From DAIODI01 sp046349255 (GTDB lineage: Bacteria; Pseudomonadota; Alphaproteobacteria; Rhizobiales; Aestuariivirgaceae): a DNA stretch of 64,000 nucleotides. The translations under genes were made by a program, and so were the position numbers. Position 1 is the first letter of the stretch; each line of letters opens with the position of its first letter. Positions 1 to 8,327 of the stretch are shown here, one piece after another. The stretch covers positions 868,001-932,000 of the forward strand of contig JAXMCR010000003.1 in assembly GCA_046349255.1 (NCBI GenBank), given 5' to 3'. Under the pieces are notes generated by a model that made no database searches, had not been told where the DNA came from, and saw only the letters and a program-made list of their open reading frames with translations.

Positions 1-288
1 TTTGCGGAAACGGTCGCGATCGAGATATCCGGCATCCGCGATGCTTCGGGATCCGTGCCCTTCATCATGAACGCTGTGGAGGTTGCGCGAAATCCGAACT
101 TCGCGGGATGCTTCCACTGGGGCCAGTTCAATCCGCTTAAGCGGCCCGAGGTGGAATTCATCTACAATGCTGGCCCGGACAACCGCTTGCAGCACTGGCG
201 TGACGCGCTCCGCATGCTTACCAAAGATGGAGCGCTCGACGGCTTTTCGAGCGACTTCACCCGCAACGCCGGCCTCGAGCCGTTCTGA
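1..288 (+). CDS. C-terminal end of a probable FAD-linked (aldonolactone/alditol-type) oxidase, partial
   Basis: Reading frame 1 is open from the first base to a TGA at 286-288, so the last 95 residues of a gene starting outside the window are visible. The segment has an HWGQ motif at visible residues 39-42, then a helical stretch (WRDALRMLTKDGALDGF) and a conserved-looking tail FSSDFTRNAGLE. An HWG(K/Q) motif followed by a W-R-x-A-L helix near the C-terminus recalls the substrate-binding end of aldonolactone/alditol oxidases. That is a family-level guess from memory and the N-terminal FAD domain cannot be seen. The stop lies 15 bases before the next gene, so the two are probably co-transcribed. 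Confidence 0.5.
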   Translation, partial: FAETVAIEISGIRDASGSVPFIMNAVEVARNPNFAGCFHWGQFNPLKRPEVEFIYNAGPDNRLQHWRDALRMLTKDGALDGFSSDFTRNAGLEPF

Positions 289-303
289 AGGGAGCCCCGT
301 GCG

Positions 304-798
304 ATGGTGAAGCTCTACGGAACGTGGACCCTCCGCGCGATCGGCAACGACGCCGGCTGGAAACAGAGAATTACGATCGCGGGATCGGTCGCCAACAACG
401 GGCCGGTCGATATGGTCATCGGCACGACCGTCGTCGATGTCGTCGGCAATCCCATCGTGGTGACCGCCCAGGCCTTCAATCCGAACACCAGCACCTGGAT
501 CGAAAGCCTGGTGCGGGAGTCGATGAACTGGACGGCGAGCGACGGCGTCCAGGTTCAGATCGAAGTTGACGACAACCCGCCCCACGGCGATCTCGACTTC
601 AACGATCTCGTGGTCCTGTGCACCAGCAAGGACCCTCAGCTTGCTTCACCGATTGCGGGACCGAGGCCGGATCTGACGCTGCCCGAGGGCTTCGTGAGAG
701 GTAACTGGCGGCCAGGCGGTCCGGACCGTCCCGGTCGACCGCCGCGGCCCGTCAAGGCCAGACGGCCACGAAAGCCGGTCAAGCCGATCGGCCGGTGA
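304..798 (+). CDS. hypothetical protein with a DFNDLVV motif and basic proline-rich tail
   Basis: 164 residues with no N-terminal signal peptide. The first 110 residues look like a beta-rich domain (KLYGTWTLRAIG, then alternating hydrophobic strands) and end in an acidic segment, DLDFNDLVV at about residues 97-105. D-x-DFNDLVV is typical of the DUF4114-like beta-sandwich found in secreted and surface proteins. The last 45 residues are rich in Pro, Arg and Lys (PGGPDRPGRPPRPV), probably disordered. The ATG is preceded by GGGAG in a workable ribosome-binding position, and the gene follows the partial oxidase by 15 bases. I do not recognise a specific function. The coding frame is convincing from its position, codon use and domain-like character. 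Confidence 0.6.
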   Translation: MVKLYGTWTLRAIGNDAGWKQRITIAGSVANNGPVDMVIGTTVVDVVGNPIVVTAQAFNPNTSTWIESLVRESMNWTASDGVQVQIEVDDNPPHGDLDFNDLVVLCTSKDPQLASPIAGPRPDLTLPEGFVRGNWRPGGPDRPGRPPRPVKARRPRKPVKPIGR

Positions 799-812
799 AT
801 CTTCTTCCGCCG

Positions 813-1502
813 TCAGCGACGCTGCGGGATCTGCGACTCGACCACGTTGAACACGCGCGTGATCAGGAAGGTCAGCGCGATGTAGACGCCGGCGACGAGC
901 AGCAGCGGCTCGTAGACACGGTACGTGTCCTGACGAATGGCATTGGCGACGCCGTAGAGGTCCATCACCGTGATCGTCGCGGCGAGCGGCGTCGACTTGA
1001 GCTGCAGTACCGTTTCACCGGCGAGCGTCGGCAGCACCATCCGCAGGGCTCGCGGCAGCCAGACGCGCGAGAGCACCTTCCAGCGGCTCATGCCGAACGC
1101 CCGCGCCGCCTCGAGCTCGCCCTTCGGCACGCCCAGCAGCGCGCCGCGGATCACTTCACCCTCGTAGCCGGCGAAGCTCAGGGTGAACGCGAGCACCGCG
1201 TAGAAGAACCCTTCGCGCAGCACCGGCCACATGAAGCTGTGCCGGAGCCAGGGGAATTGCGGAAACAGCGAGCCGAGCCCGTAGTAGAGGAGCCACACCT
1301 GGATGAGGAGCGGCGTGCCGCGGATCACCGTGCAGAAGCCCTTCGCCAGCATGGCGAGCGGCCACGGGCCCGTCACCTGCACGAGGCCGATCGGCACGGC
1401 GAGGAGAATGCCGAAACCGGTCGAGAGCAGGAGCATCACGATGGTGATGTAGAGGCCGCCGGCGAGCGCCGGGAGGTAGTGGGGGATCCAGGACCAGTCC
1501 AT
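813..1502 (-). CDS. polar amino acid ABC transporter permease (HisM/ArtM type)
   Basis: 229-residue integral membrane permease, one half of the channel of a polar amino acid importer. It has about five hydrophobic segments and the cytoplasmic EAA loop (EAARAFGMSRWKVLSRVWLP, about residues 131-150) that docks on the ATPase. The N-terminus (DWSWIPHYLPALAGGLYITI) is the usual HisM/ArtM pattern. It is the last gene of a four-gene minus-strand cluster: ATPase, binding protein, HisQ-like permease, then this gene 15 bases later. The sequence points to basic or polar amino acids, but the exact substrate cannot be read from the permease. Confidence 0.9.
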   Translation of the reverse strand: MDWSWIPHYLPALAGGLYITIVMLLLSTGFGILLAVPIGLVQVTGPWPLAMLAKGFCTVIRGTPLLIQVWLLYYGLGSLFPQFPWLRHSFMWPVLREGFFYAVLAFTLSFAGYEGEVIRGALLGVPKGELEAARAFGMSRWKVLSRVWLPRALRMVLPTLAGETVLQLKSTPLAATITVMDLYGVANAIRQDTYRVYEPLLLVAGVYIALTFLITRVFNVVESQIPQRR

Positions 1503-1517
1503 GCCTGCCGCGTCCCC

Positions 1518-2237
1518 TCAGGCGTGCCGACGCTGGCCGCGCCGCAGCCGATTTTCGAGCCAGACGAAGACGCGCGTCGAGAGCAGCGTTATCATGAGGT
1601 AGATCGCACCCGCCGCGACGTAGAACGTGAAGTAGGCCTTGGTCTGCCCGGCCGCCTGACGCGTTTCGAGCGCGAGCTCGCCATACCCCACGACCGCCAG
1701 CAATGCGGTGTCCTTCGTGAGCACGAGCCAGAGGTTGGCGAGACCCGGCAGCGCGTATGGCAGCATGGCGGGGATGATGATGCGCACCCAGCGCTGCCAG
1801 GGGGTCATGCCGAATGCCTTCGCCGCCTCGACCTGGCCGACCGGCACGGCCTGGATCGCGGCGCGCAGCACCTCCGTCGAGTAGGCGCCCTGCACGAAGC
1901 CCAGCACGCCGACGCCGGCAGCGAAGCCCGAGACGTAGACCGTCTGCACGCCGTAGCTCGCGAGCAGCGCGTTGAGCGCAGTCGTGCCCGCGTAAAAGAG
2001 CAGCAAGATGAGCAGGAGTTCGGGCACCGCGCGCACCAGCGTCGTGTAGCCCTCGGCGATCCACCAGAGCGCCCGGTTGCCCGACAGCTTCGCGAGCGCG
2101 CCGCACATGCCGAGGCCGAGCCCGACGGCGTAGGCGAGCAGCGCGATCTCGATGGTGTGAAAGGCCCCGCGGATGAGATTGCCGCCCCAGCCCGGAGGCG
2201 ACAGGGCAAGCAGGTCGATCACCGACTGTGTGGCCAT
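1518..2237 (-). CDS. polar amino acid ABC transporter permease (HisQ/ArtQ type)
   Basis: 239 residues, membrane-embedded partner of the HisM-like permease. The opening (LLALSPPGWGGNLIRGAFHTI) is the HisQ-type start, followed by several transmembrane helices and an EAA loop EAAKAFGMTPWQRWVRIIIP near residues 139-158. The ATG at 2237 has a GGGGAAA sequence about ten bases upstream. It follows the binding-protein gene after 125 bases that contain a strong hairpin, an arrangement known to make binding protein more abundant than permease. Together with its neighbours it forms a complete importer. Confidence 0.9.
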   Translation of the reverse strand: MATQSVIDLLALSPPGWGGNLIRGAFHTIEIALLAYAVGLGLGMCGALAKLSGNRALWWIAEGYTTLVRAVPELLLILLLFYAGTTALNALLASYGVQTVYVSGFAAGVGVLGFVQGAYSTEVLRAAIQAVPVGQVEAAKAFGMTPWQRWVRIIIPAMLPYALPGLANLWLVLTKDTALLAVVGYGELALETRQAAGQTKAYFTFYVAAGAIYLMITLLSTRVFVWLENRLRRGQRRHA

Positions 2238-2288
2238 CGCGACGTTTCCCCGCGCCCCGAACTCTCTGCCGGAGCCCTGGGACGAATT

Positions 2289-2318
2289 CCCCTGCGACGG
2301 ATGCTTCCGCCGCAGGGG
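2289..2318 (-). terminator. stem-loop between binding-protein and permease genes (attenuator or mRNA stabiliser)
   Basis: CCCCTGCG at 2289-2296 pairs perfectly with CGCAGGGG at 2311-2318. An inner CGGA/TCCG pair closes a TGCT tetraloop, with only one A-C mismatch between the two stems. It lies 45 bases downstream of the binding-protein stop. No long U-tract follows on the minus strand, so partial termination or 3'-end protection of the upstream message fits better than full termination. Confidence 0.6.
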
Positions 2319-2362
2319 AGTATAGCGAGCCCTTGCGGGCTGTCAGCCAGTTTCGGCCTCGA

Positions 2363-3163
2363 TCAGTTGCCCGTGGCCGGGCCGTAGATGTCGAAGGCGA
2401 AGTACTTGTCGGAGATCTTCTTGTAGGTGCCGTCCGCGCGCACCGCGGCGATCGCGGCGTTGAGCTTGTCCTTCAGCGCCGTGTCGTCCTTGCGCACGCC
2501 GCCGCCGACGCCTGCGCCGAGGATCGCCGGGTCGTCCTTCACCGCGCCCTTGAGGTCGCAGCATTGCTTGCCCTGGTCGCTCTGCAGGAACGCGTCGAGC
2601 GCGACGGCATCGGCCATGATGGCATCGATGCGGCCCGCGGCGAGATCCTGGTTCGCCTCATCCTGCGTCTGGTAGCTCTTCACCGTCGCGCCGGCCGGCT
2701 CGAAATACTTCTTCACGTAGTTCTCGTGAATGGTCGAGACCTGCACGCCGACAGTCTTGCCCTTCATGTCTTCCGGGTTCGGGCCGAACTTCACGTCCTT
2801 CGGGCCGATCACGACGGCAGGGGTGTTGTAGTACTTGTTGGTGAAGTCAATGACCTTCTTGCGCTCGTCGGTGATCGACATCGAATTCCAGATCACGTCG
2901 ATCTGCTTGGCGTTGAGCGCGGGGATCAGGCCGTCCCACGAGATCTCGACGATCTGGCACTTGGCCTTCATCTGGGCGCACACGGCGTCCATCAGCTCGA
3001 TCTCCCAGCCGACCCACTTGCCGGAGGCATCCTTGGACGAGAACGGCGGATAGGGCTCGGGCGCAGTGCCGAAGCGGATGGTGTCTTCCGCGTAGGCGGC
3101 AGGACCCATGAACACGGAAAGGGCCACCGCTGCGGCGGCCGCCAGCTTGTACGCACGTTTCAT
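2363..3163 (-). CDS. periplasmic polar amino acid-binding protein of an ABC importer
   Basis: 266-residue family 3 solute-binding protein. A Sec signal peptide (MKRAYKLAAAAAVALSVFMG, cleavage after about Ala25 in PAAYA-ED) precedes the mature start TIRFGTAPEPYPPFSSKD. The mid-region DGLIPALNAKQIDVI and SITDERKKVIDF are the classic HisJ/ArtJ/LAO-binding signatures. Asp in the IDAIMADAVAL stretch is where this family contacts the ligand amino group. A CC pair (QCCDLKG) sits where HisJ-type proteins often have a short disulfide-containing loop. It captures the amino acid in the periplasm for the two downstream permeases; basic amino acids are the likeliest ligands. AGAGGA precedes the ATG. Confidence 0.9.
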   Translation of the reverse strand: MKRAYKLAAAAAVALSVFMGPAAYAEDTIRFGTAPEPYPPFSSKDASGKWVGWEIELMDAVCAQMKAKCQIVEISWDGLIPALNAKQIDVIWNSMSITDERKKVIDFTNKYYNTPAVVIGPKDVKFGPNPEDMKGKTVGVQVSTIHENYVKKYFEPAGATVKSYQTQDEANQDLAAGRIDAIMADAVALDAFLQSDQGKQCCDLKGAVKDDPAILGAGVGGGVRKDDTALKDKLNAAIAAVRADGTYKKISDKYFAFDIYGPATGN

Positions 3164-3244
3164 GATGGTTGGTTTCCTCTTGAGTTATCCCGTACCGGCA
3201 ATGCGCCAGGGACCCCCCGATCCCGGGTAACACCCGGTCGGATC

Positions 3245-3262
3245 GCCACGCTATAGCGTGGC
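3245..3262. promoter_or_regulatory. 18-bp perfect palindrome upstream of the amino acid-binding protein gene
   Basis: GCCACGCTATAGCGTGGC reads identically on both strands. It lies 82 bases upstream of the binding-protein start, between it and the ATPase gene. It could be a repressor/activator operator or a small terminator for the ATPase gene. No regulator gene is adjacent, so the trans factor is unknown. Confidence 0.45.
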
Positions 3263-3264
3263 CA

Positions 3265-3279
3265 GTTGTCACAGACAAC
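3265..3279. promoter_or_regulatory. 15-bp inverted repeat, second candidate operator
   Basis: GTTGTC-ACA-GACAAC lies three bases beyond the 18-bp palindrome, within the same 173-base gap. The A+T-rich stretch at about 3286-3335 next to it is where a minus-strand promoter for the binding-protein gene would be expected. The function is inferred from symmetry and position only. Confidence 0.4.
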
Positions 3280-3336
3280 ACGACGGTAATATTTTGTTCA
3301 CTATATGGCTTATGCAGTTGAAATAGCTAACGAATT

Positions 3337-4152
3337 TTATGACGCCCGATCCTTGTTCATGGCGTTCACGAACTGCCGGCAGCGGGCGGAGACGGGGTTG
3401 CCGAAGACCTGGGACGGCGGCCCCTGCTCCTCGACGAGGCCCTGGTGCAGGAACATCACCGTATCGGACACCTCGCGCGCGAACGCCATCTCGTGCGTGA
3501 CGAGGAGCATCGTGCGCCCCTCCTCCGCAAGGCTGCGGATCACCTTCAGCACCTCGCCCACGAGTTCGGGGTCGAGCGCGGACGTCGGCTCGTCGAACAG
3601 CATCACCTTGGGGTCGACGGCGAGCGCGCGGGCGATCGCCGCGCGCTGCTGCTGACCGCCGGAGAGAAACGCGGGGTACTGGTCCTTCTTCTCGTAGAGG
3701 CCGACGCGCTTCAGGAGCACCTCGGCCTTCTCGATCGCCTCGGCCTTCGGCACCTTCAGCACGTGGACGGGCGCCTCGATCACGTTCTGCAGCACGCTCA
3801 TGTGCTGCCAGAGATTGAAGCTCTGGAACACCATGCCGAGGCGGCTGCGCACGCGCTCGACCTGGCGATTGTCGGCCGGATGGAGATCGCCGTCGCGGTT
3901 GCGCTTCAGCTTCACTTCCTCGCCGGACACGAAGATGCGGCCTTCCGTCGGCAGCTCGAGGAAGTTGATGCAGCGCAGGAACGTGCTCTTGCCGGAGCCC
4001 GAGGCGCCGATGATCGACACGACGTCGCCTTCGCTCGCGGTGAGCGAGACGCCCTTCAGCACCTCGAGCGCGCCGAACTTCTTGTGCAGTTCCTCAACGC
4101 GCACCGCTTCCGTGCGCGCGTTCGCCGCTGTCACCGCCTGCGCCTGTGCCAC
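3337..4152 (-). CDS. polar amino acid ABC transporter ATP-binding protein (HisP/GlnQ type)
   Basis: 271-residue ATPase that powers the importer. Walker A GASGSGKST is at residues 49-57, the Q-loop at MVFQSFNLW, the ABC signature is LSGGQQQR and Walker B VMLFDEPTSALDP; the switch His is in LVTHEMAFA. The HisP-type insertion KLKRNRDGDLHPADNRQV after the first strand is typical of basic amino acid systems. The start is GTG, chosen because GAAGGA lies five bases upstream on the minus strand; an extra 15 or so residues precede the first conserved strand. It is the first gene of the cluster, separated from the binding protein by 173 bases with two palindromes, so a second promoter there is likely. 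Confidence 0.9.
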   Translation of the reverse strand: MAQAQAVTAANARTEAVRVEELHKKFGALEVLKGVSLTASEGDVVSIIGASGSGKSTFLRCINFLELPTEGRIFVSGEEVKLKRNRDGDLHPADNRQVERVRSRLGMVFQSFNLWQHMSVLQNVIEAPVHVLKVPKAEAIEKAEVLLKRVGLYEKKDQYPAFLSGGQQQRAAIARALAVDPKVMLFDEPTSALDPELVGEVLKVIRSLAEEGRTMLLVTHEMAFAREVSDTVMFLHQGLVEEQGPPSQVFGNPVSARCRQFVNAMNKDRAS

Positions 4153-4223
4153 GATCGTCCTTCGTCCCTGCGCCCCCGTCCCCGCACCATCGCCCGCGAT
4201 GCCGCGGGTTGTAAACCCACTTC

Positions 4224-4345
4224 GTCATGCCCGGCCTCGAGCCGGGCATCCTATGCGGGCGTCGGAAGAGGATGGCCGGGTCAGGCCCGGCCATGACGCT
4301 GCTTTTCACGAGGCCCGGCCATGACGCTCCCTTTCGTCAAGCCCG
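4224..4345. repeat. cluster of palindromic intergenic elements related to the 45.6-46.0 kb array
   Basis: Between the ATPase start and the mfd stop, two dyads lie head to tail: ATGCCCGG...CCGGGCAT (4227-4249) and ATGGCCGGG...CCCGGCCAT (4272-4294). Partial copies of the second, GGCCCGGCCATGACGCT and CAAGCCCGGCC, follow at about 4312-4347. The GTCATG...CATGAC flanks and the GGAAGAGGATGGCCGGG junction match the tandem units near 45.7-45.9 kb. This is a dispersed REP-like family; the exact family name is not known to me. Confidence 0.75.
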
Positions 4346-4360
4346 GCCGACGGCAGCGTC

Positions 4361-7300
4361 TCACGCCGCGACGGCGAGCTTCACGAGATCGCGCAGGATG
4401 AGGCGGGAGCCCTTCAGGCGCTCTTCCGGCGTTTCCCAGTCGCGCATCACGACGAGCTTCATGTCCTGCCGGAGCTTCGCCTTCGCCCCCTGCTGCGTGA
4501 TCCACTGCACCAGCGCCTGCGGATTGGCGAAGCGGCCGTCGCGCAGGCCGATGAGCGCGCCCTTCGGCCCGGCGTCGATACTCTCGACGTTCGCCGTGCG
4601 GCACATGAGCTTGATCCCGACCACGTCGAGGAGATGGCGCACCTCCTCGGGCGGCGCACCGAAGCGGTCGGTGAGTTCGGCGGCGAAGGAATCGAGATCC
4701 TCGGCCGTCTCGAGATCGGCCAGGCGGCGGTAGATGCCGAGCCGCACCTGCAGATCCGGAACGTAGGTCTCCGGCAGCAGCACGGACGTGCCGATGTTGA
4801 TCTGCGGCGACCACTGGCCTTCGTCGAGCACCTCCTTGCCGCCGCTGCGCAGGTTCGCGACCGCCTCCTCCAGCATCTGCTGGTAGAGTTCGAAGCCCAC
4901 CTCCTTGATGTGGCCCGACTGCTCCTCGCCCAAGAGGTTGCCCGCCCCGCGGATGTCGAGGTCATGGCTCGCAAGCGAGAAGCCGGCGCCGAGGGAGTCG
5001 AGCGACTGCAGAACCTTCAGCCGCTTCTCCGCCGCCGGGGTGAGCGTCTTGTTCGGCGGCGTGGTCAGGAGCGCGTACGCCCGCTGCTTCGACCGCCCGA
5101 CGCGGCCGCGCAGCTGGTAGAGCTGGGCGAGGCCGAACATGTCCGAGCGGTGCACGATCAGCGTGTTGGCGGTCGAGATGTCGAGGCCCGACTCGATGAT
5201 CGTCGTTGCGAGCAGCACGTCGTAGGAGCGGTCGAGGAAGGCGCTCATCACGTCCTCGAGCTGCGTCGGCGGCAGTTGCCCGTGCGCGATCGCGACCTTC
5301 ACCTCGGGAACGTGCTTCTTCAGGAACTCCTCGATGTCCGGCAGGTCCTTGATGCGCGGCACGATGTAGAAGCTCTGGCCGCCGCGATAGAGCTCGCGCA
5401 ACAGGTGCTCGCGCACGACCAGCGGATCGAACGGCGAGATGAACGTGCGCACCGCAAGCCGGTCGATCGGCGGCGTGGTGATCAGCGACAGCTCGCGCAC
5501 GCCCGACAGCGCCAGTTGCAGCGTGCGCGGGATTGGCGTTGCCGTGAGCGTCAGCACGTGCACGTTGGCGCGCAGTTCCTTCAGCCGCTCCTTGTGCTTC
5601 ACGCCGAAGTGCTGCTCCTCGTCGATGATGAGGAGGCCGAGGTCGCGGAACTTCGTCGTCGCGGTGAGGAGCGCATGCGTGCCGACCACGATGTCGATGT
5701 CGCCCGACTCGAGGCCCTTGCGCACCTCGATGAGCTCCTTGCGCGGGGTGAGGCGCGAGGCCTGCGCGATCTTCACCGGCAGGCCCTTGAACCGTTCGGA
5801 GAACGTCGCGTAGTGCTGGCGGGCGAGCAGCGTCGTCGGAACGACGACGGCGACCTGGTGGCCGGCCATCGCCGCCACGAACGCCGATCGCAGCGCCACC
5901 TCGGTCTTGCCGAAGCCGACGTCGCCGCAGACCAGCCGGTCCATCGGCTTGCCGGACCCGAGGTCGCCGATCACCGCCTCGATCGCGGCAAGCTGGTCCT
6001 CCGTCTCCTCATACGGGAAGCGCGCGCAAAACTCGTCGTAGAGCCCGTCCTGAGGCGCCATCGGCACGCCTTCCTTCAGCGCGCGCGCGGCCGCCGTGCG
6101 GATAAGTTCGTTGGCGATCTCGCGGATGCGCTCCTTGAGTTTCGCCTTGCGCGCCTGCCACGCGCCGCCGCCGAGCTTGTCGAGCTGCACGCCCGCCTCG
6201 TCGGAGCCGAAGCGCGACAGAAGCTCGAGGTTTTCCACGGGCAGGAACAGCCGGTCGCCGCCGGCGTAGGAAATGTGGAGGCAGTCGTGCGGGGCGGCCT
6301 GCACCTCGATGACCTTCAGCCCCTCGAACCGGCCGATGCCGTGCTCGACGTGCACGACGAGGTCGCCGGGCGTGAGGCTCGACAGTTCGGCGATGAGGTC
6401 GGCCGCCTTGCGCCCGCGGCGCGAGCGCCTAACGAGGCGGTCGCCGAGGATGTCCTGCTCCGAGATGACCGCGAGCCGCTCCGTCTCGAACCCGGATTCG
6501 AGCCCGAGGACGATGACGCTGACGAGCTCCTTCGGCTGGGCGAGCACTTCGGTCCACGACTTCGCCGCCGCAACGGGGCGCAGATCGTGGTCGCGCAGGA
6601 TCGTCTCGAGGCGGTCGCGCGAGCCGTCGGACCAGGCGGCGATCACGCAGCGCTTGCCCGCCTTGCGCAACGCTTCGGTGTGGATCTTCAGCGCCTCGTA
6701 GACGTTTCGCCCCGGTTCGGCGCGCTCGGCCGCGAACGATCGTCCCTGCCGGCCGCCGGCAGAGAGCACCGCGAGCGAAGCGGTCGAGGGCACGTCGAAC
6801 ACCGACACGGGGAACACCGAACGACCGGTCAGCGACTCCTGCCATTCCTCCACGGAGAGATAGAGCGCCTCGGGCGGCAGCGGACGATACGGCGGCGCGC
6901 CGAACCCGTCCTCGCCCAGGGCCGACTTGCGCGCCTCGAAGTATTCATCGATCTCGGCGTGGCGGGCGGTGATCGCCTCTTCCGTCTGCGTCTCGAAGCT
7001 CACGACCGCATCGGTCGCGTAGTCGAACAGCGTATCGAGCTTTTCGTAGAACAGCGGCAGCCAGTGCTCGAGGCCGCCGTAGCGCCGCCCGCTGGTCACC
7101 GCCTCGTAGAGCGGATCGGTGGCCCCTGCCCCCGGGAACGCCTTCACGTAGCCGGTGCGGAAGCGCGAGATCGTCTGCGCCGTGAGGATCGCCTCGTTCG
7201 CGGGCTCGATGTCGAGCCGGTGCAGCTGGCCGGTCGAGCGCTGCGACTGCGGGTCGAAGGTACGGATCGATTCGAGCGTGTCGCCGAAGAAGTCGAGCCG

Positions 7301-7882
7301 CAGCGGCGCATCGGCGCCCGGCGGGAAGAGATCGATAATGCCACCGCGCACGGCAAGGTCGCCCGGATCGACAACCGTGCCGGTGCGCGAGAAGCCGCTC
7401 TCGGCAAGGAAGGCGAGAAGCTTTTCGGATTCAATGCGGTTGCCCGGCTGGGCGGAAAAGCCTTGCCTCGCGACAAAGTCCTTCGGCGGCACGCGCTGCA
7501 GCACCGCGTCCGCGTTGGTCACCACGATGCGCGGCCCCTTCGCTGACCCTTGCGCGAGTTTCGAGAGCGCCGACATGCGCCGCGCGATCACCGCGCCCGC
7601 CGGCGAGACCCGATCGTAGGGCAGACAGTCCCACGCCGGGAACTCGATCACCTCCACGTCGGGCGCAAAGAAGTTCACCGCTTCCGCGAACGCCGCCATG
7701 CGCTCGTTGTTGCGCGCAACGTGGATGACCGGCCGCAGGCCCGCGGCGCGGGCGACGTCGGCGACGGCCATCGCGTCGAGCCCCTCGGGCGCCTGCGCGA
7801 TCATCGTGCGCAGGGGCATCGACAGGGCCTTGCGCAGGTCGTTCGGGTCGAGCACGGGAGATTGGGCCACGGGCTTGTTCAT
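4361..7882 (-). CDS. mfd: transcription-repair coupling factor Mfd
   Basis: 1173-residue ATP-dependent translocase that removes RNA polymerase stalled at DNA lesions and recruits UvrA. The UvrB-homology modules fill the N-terminal third, and the RNA polymerase-interacting Tudor-like domain begins at GDLVVHVEHGIGRFEGL. The helicase domain has Walker A GDVGFGKTEVA near residue 650, the DEEQ box (LLIIDEEQHFGVKHKERL) near 755 and motif VI in QLRGRVGRSKQRAYA. The TRCF C-terminal domain ends the protein. I chose the ATG giving MNKPVAQSP, which starts seven bases after the sdhE stop; an upstream in-frame start would overlap sdhE. It is probably co-transcribed with sdhE. The length is normal for the family. 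Confidence 0.96.
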   Translation of the reverse strand: MNKPVAQSPVLDPNDLRKALSMPLRTMIAQAPEGLDAMAVADVARAAGLRPVIHVARNNERMAAFAEAVNFFAPDVEVIEFPAWDCLPYDRVSPAGAVIARRMSALSKLAQGSAKGPRIVVTNADAVLQRVPPKDFVARQGFSAQPGNRIESEKLLAFLAESGFSRTGTVVDPGDLAVRGGIIDLFPPGADAPLRLDFFGDTLESIRTFDPQSQRSTGQLHRLDIEPANEAILTAQTISRFRTGYVKAFPGAGATDPLYEAVTSGRRYGGLEHWLPLFYEKLDTLFDYATDAVVSFETQTEEAITARHAEIDEYFEARKSALGEDGFGAPPYRPLPPEALYLSVEEWQESLTGRSVFPVSVFDVPSTASLAVLSAGGRQGRSFAAERAEPGRNVYEALKIHTEALRKAGKRCVIAAWSDGSRDRLETILRDHDLRPVAAAKSWTEVLAQPKELVSVIVLGLESGFETERLAVISEQDILGDRLVRRSRRGRKAADLIAELSSLTPGDLVVHVEHGIGRFEGLKVIEVQAAPHDCLHISYAGGDRLFLPVENLELLSRFGSDEAGVQLDKLGGGAWQARKAKLKERIREIANELIRTAAARALKEGVPMAPQDGLYDEFCARFPYEETEDQLAAIEAVIGDLGSGKPMDRLVCGDVGFGKTEVALRSAFVAAMAGHQVAVVVPTTLLARQHYATFSERFKGLPVKIAQASRLTPRKELIEVRKGLESGDIDIVVGTHALLTATTKFRDLGLLIIDEEQHFGVKHKERLKELRANVHVLTLTATPIPRTLQLALSGVRELSLITTPPIDRLAVRTFISPFDPLVVREHLLRELYRGGQSFYIVPRIKDLPDIEEFLKKHVPEVKVAIAHGQLPPTQLEDVMSAFLDRSYDVLLATTIIESGLDISTANTLIVHRSDMFGLAQLYQLRGRVGRSKQRAYALLTTPPNKTLTPAAEKRLKVLQSLDSLGAGFSLASHDLDIRGAGNLLGEEQSGHIKEVGFELYQQMLEEAVANLRSGGKEVLDEGQWSPQINIGTSVLLPETYVPDLQVRLGIYRRLADLETAEDLDSFAAELTDRFGAPPEEVRHLLDVVGIKLMCRTANVESIDAGPKGALIGLRDGRFANPQALVQWITQQGAKAKLRQDMKLVVMRDWETPEERLKGSRLILRDLVKLAVAA

Positions 7883-7889
7883 TCGATCG

Positions 7890-8171
7890 TCAGGTCTCGA
7901 TCGAGGAGCGGAACGCAAGCAGCGCCGCCATGGTTGCGGTGAGGTGACGCTCCGGCACGGGCACGGATCGGATGAGCCAGTCGAAGAGGTCGTTGTCGGG
8001 CAGCGCGATCAGCGCCTCGAACTCGTCGAGTTCGGCGGCGGTCATGCTGGCCAGCCGGTCGCGCGCGAAGCCGCCCACGAGGATGTCCATCTCGCGGATG
8101 CCGCGGTGCGAGGCCCGCCACAGGAGCCGGCGCCGGCGGGTTTCGACGGCGATGTCGTTGTCGTTCGTCAC
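7890..8171 (-). CDS. sdhE: FAD assembly factor SdhE (succinate dehydrogenase flavinylation)
   Basis: 93-residue small helical protein that promotes covalent attachment of FAD to the SdhA subunit of succinate dehydrogenase. The diagnostic RGxxEMD element is present in RLLWRASHRGIREMDILVGG, followed by the family helix pattern DEFEALIALPDNDLFDWLIR. The start is a GTG (8171-8169); no ATG precedes the conserved part. The Shine-Dalgarno sequence is weak. The gene immediately precedes mfd, an arrangement common in Alphaproteobacteria. It diverges from eno across a 156-base gap that should hold both promoters. Confidence 0.88.
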   Translation of the reverse strand: MTNDNDIAVETRRRRLLWRASHRGIREMDILVGGFARDRLASMTAAELDEFEALIALPDNDLFDWLIRSVPVPERHLTATMAALLAFRSSIET

Positions 8172-8327
8172 GGGGCGTTGTCCGACCGGAAGAAGCGCTG
8201 GAAGGCGTGGGCCGTTCCCATAGGCGAAAACGATACGATCGCGCAACGAGACCAGTGGACGCCGGCGGAGGCATTTGGAATAACGGCCTTTCGCCGCAGA
8301 CGCCACGATCCCGACAAGAGGACCTCC

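Noticed and set aside
4634..7546. 970-codon open frame on the plus strand opposite mfd
   Set aside because: It is the complement of a G+C-rich gene; its product is low-complexity Arg/Glu/His-rich and has no domain, while mfd on the minus strand is unmistakable.
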